NCBI RefSeq assembly: GCF_007197775.1
Contig: NZ_CP041638.1
Span: 3,534,001-3,598,000 of the forward strand
Length of the DNA: 64,000 nucleotides
Direction: 5' to 3'
Source of the DNA: Thalassotalea sp. PS06
GTDB lineage: Bacteria > Pseudomonadota > Gammaproteobacteria > Enterobacterales > Alteromonadaceae
The notes under the pieces were generated by a model. The model searched no databases. It was not told the DNA's origin and saw nothing but the letters and a program-made list of their open reading frames with translations. Below, in pieces: positions 62,655 to 64,000 of this stretch. Position 1 is the stretch's first letter. Every line of letters starts with the position of its first letter. The position numbers and the translations under genes were made by a program.

Positions 62655-63677
62655 TTATTTGGTGCGGTTTGATGACTCTCGAGTAATCAACTGGGTTGGC
62701 ATTAATACGGTTTTTGGCTTCGAACCGGCGATCATGCTCAACAGATTATCCACCAAAAGTTGCCCTGCTAATAGGGTATCCTGTTTCGCCGTCGTTAAGG
62801 TTGGCTTGGTAAAGCTTGCCATTGGAATGTCATCGAAGCCTACAACTGCGACATCGTCTGGAACCTGTAAACCAGATTCCTGAAGCGCGCGCATAGCACC
62901 TATGGCAATCAAATCACTGGCACCAAATAAACCATCAAATGGAATGCCTTTATCCAGCAAAGATTTTGTCGCCCGATATCCCGCTTCTTCTGAAGATATC
63001 GCATTTGCCTGAAGGTCAGGATTTACCGCTAACCCGGCAGCTTCCAGAGCCTGTTGATGTCCTTTATAACGACCCAGGAACTCAGGTGCAGCTTCAGAAA
63101 TTGTACCGATAAAAGCGATATTGTTACTGCCCTTAGATATCAGATGTTCGGTCAATCGCTTGCCGCCGCCAATATTATCACCACCGATACTGGTAACCGG
63201 CATATCCGTTACTTCCGCTCCGAATCGAACAAAGTGCGTACCCTGTTGATGCAAGTGCAAAAGCTTGTCCCGGTAATCGGTGTAATCACCATAGCCAAGC
63301 AGGATGATGCCGTCGGCTTTATTACTATCTGCGTATTCAGCGTGCCAGTCATTTTCCATTTCCTGAAATGAAACCAGCAAATCATAACCCGAATTAGAAC
63401 AGGCTCGAGTAATTGAACCTAACATGGTCAGGAAAAAAGGATTGATTTTTGATTCATCGGCACCTTTGTCTTCAAACAACAGTAAGGCAAGGGTATTACT
63501 TTGTTGTGAGCGCAGGTTTCGGGCGTTTTTATCGACTTTGTAATTCAGCTCTTTGGCGATCGCCTGAATCTTCTTTCTGGTTTCTTCATTAACCAAGGGA
63601 CTGTTACGCAATGCCCGGGAAACCGTGGACTGAGAAACACCGGCACGATAGGCAATATCAAATGAGGTTGCTTTCAC
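62655..63677 (-). CDS. LacI family transcriptional regulator
   Basis: A 340-residue repressor: the N-terminal helix-turn-helix and hinge (FDIAYRAGVSQSTVSRALR, then NEETRKKIQAIAKELNYKVD) and a periplasmic-binding-type effector domain with GASDLIAIGAMRALQESG and VVGFDDIPMASFTKPTLTT. It most likely controls the transporter gene next to it, whose end is at 63873. The sugar or other effector is not evident. Confidence 0.93.
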   Translation of the reverse strand: MKATSFDIAYRAGVSQSTVSRALRNSPLVNEETRKKIQAIAKELNYKVDKNARNLRSQQSNTLALLLFEDKGADESKINPFFLTMLGSITRACSNSGYDLLVSFQEMENDWHAEYADSNKADGIILLGYGDYTDYRDKLLHLHQQGTHFVRFGAEVTDMPVTSIGGDNIGGGKRLTEHLISKGSNNIAFIGTISEAAPEFLGRYKGHQQALEAAGLAVNPDLQANAISSEEAGYRATKSLLDKGIPFDGLFGASDLIAIGAMRALQESGLQVPDDVAVVGFDDIPMASFTKPTLTTAKQDTLLAGQLLVDNLLSMIAGSKPKTVLMPTQLITRESSNRTK

Positions 63678-63872
63678 AATAATACGTCTGGCTACAAATC
63701 GATGAGGAAAATGTTACCCCAACTTCAGCGGCTTGTATAGAAGAGAAGTAGTCAGTGCGCAGAACGTGAATATCTAAATCACTTGCAGAAGGCAGAATCC
63801 AACTCTGAAATCTGGCGTCTGCGCACTAAACTTTAGTCTCGGTTATATAGATAAGTTAACCGAGGATTGTAA

Positions 63873-64000
63873 CTATTCACTGTCTTTAACCAGACCTACC
63901 GATAATGCCGCAAATAGCATTGATACACCTGCTAGCATAACAATGTATATTGCATGATTATCAAACACGGCACTCAGGATCCAACCAGAGAATATACCCG
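63873..64000 (-). CDS. MFS-type transporter, C-terminal fragment
   Basis: Open on the minus strand from the window edge to TAG at 63873-63875, 41 visible residues: GIFSGWILSAVFDNHAIYIV, then a second hydrophobic segment and the tail VGLVKDSE. This is the end of a multi-span transporter, probably MFS. The head-to-head context with a LacI regulator makes a sugar transporter likely. The start lies beyond the window. Confidence 0.6.
   Translation of the reverse strand, partial: GIFSGWILSAVFDNHAIYIVMLAGVSMLFAALSVGLVKDSE

Overview
The window reads as chromosomal DNA of a marine gammaproteobacterium, most likely a member of the Alteromonadales. The reasons are the housekeeping gene order (rsmD divergent from ftsY-ftsE-ftsX-rpoH, a complete ilvLGMEDA attenuator operon, a divergent ilvY/ilvC pair, proBA), the dispersed ATACCAAT-type and GACACCCAT-type intergenic repeats, and a TonB receptor followed by a TPR-sulfotransferase, a pairing common in marine heterotrophs. 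No prophage, plasmid, CRISPR or integrase signal was found.

Layout. 1-5 kb: an envelope-stress-like trio (HdeD, YqjD-like, YqjE-like), a GST, two small genes, then azoR / LysR regulator / pirin, which share a 15-bp operator-like palindrome. 5-9 kb: an ArsR repressor plus EVE-domain gene on the minus strand, divergent from a membrane SRPBCC-like protein and a fatty-acid desaturase with an altered second histidine box, then an AT-rich orphan secreted protein with five 11-bp repeats upstream. 9-20 kb: DUF416, dodecin, rsmD, ftsYEX, rpoH, a GAF-GGDEF-EAL protein, rep helicase, ubiK. 20-34 kb: branched-chain amino acid synthesis (ilvA, D, E, M, G, leader peptide and attenuator), comM, a cluster of mobile-looking repeats, ilvY, ilvC, and a cysteine synthase fused to a glutaredoxin. 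34-36 kb: proBA. 36-48 kb: a co-oriented accessory block (MFS transporter, SxxK serine hydrolase, MocR regulator with an extra C-terminal domain, carbon-nitrogen hydrolase, TonB receptor, TPR-sulfotransferase), then MscS and tesB. 48.9 kb: a c-di-GMP-I riboswitch with its own promoter but no recognisable gene behind it. 49.5-53.5 kb: DUF885 lipoprotein, DUF523, CPA2 antiporter. 53.8-60.1 kb: a complete minus-strand rRNA operon (16S, tRNA-Ala, a tRNA-Ile remnant, tRNA-Ile, 23S, 5S). 60.3-64 kb: a secreted peroxiredoxin-like protein, a split spermidine-synthase-like pair, a LacI regulator and the end of a transporter.

The most unusual items are two intervening sequences in the 23S gene, at helix 25 and helix 45 (the helix-25 one contains an exact 65-bp duplication); the orphan c-di-GMP riboswitch; the CysK-glutaredoxin fusion; the tRNA-Ala before tRNA-Ile order with a tRNA remnant between them; the non-canonical desaturase; and the 36-46 kb scavenging-type locus. 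All functional statements rest on reading motifs and context; no database search was run.
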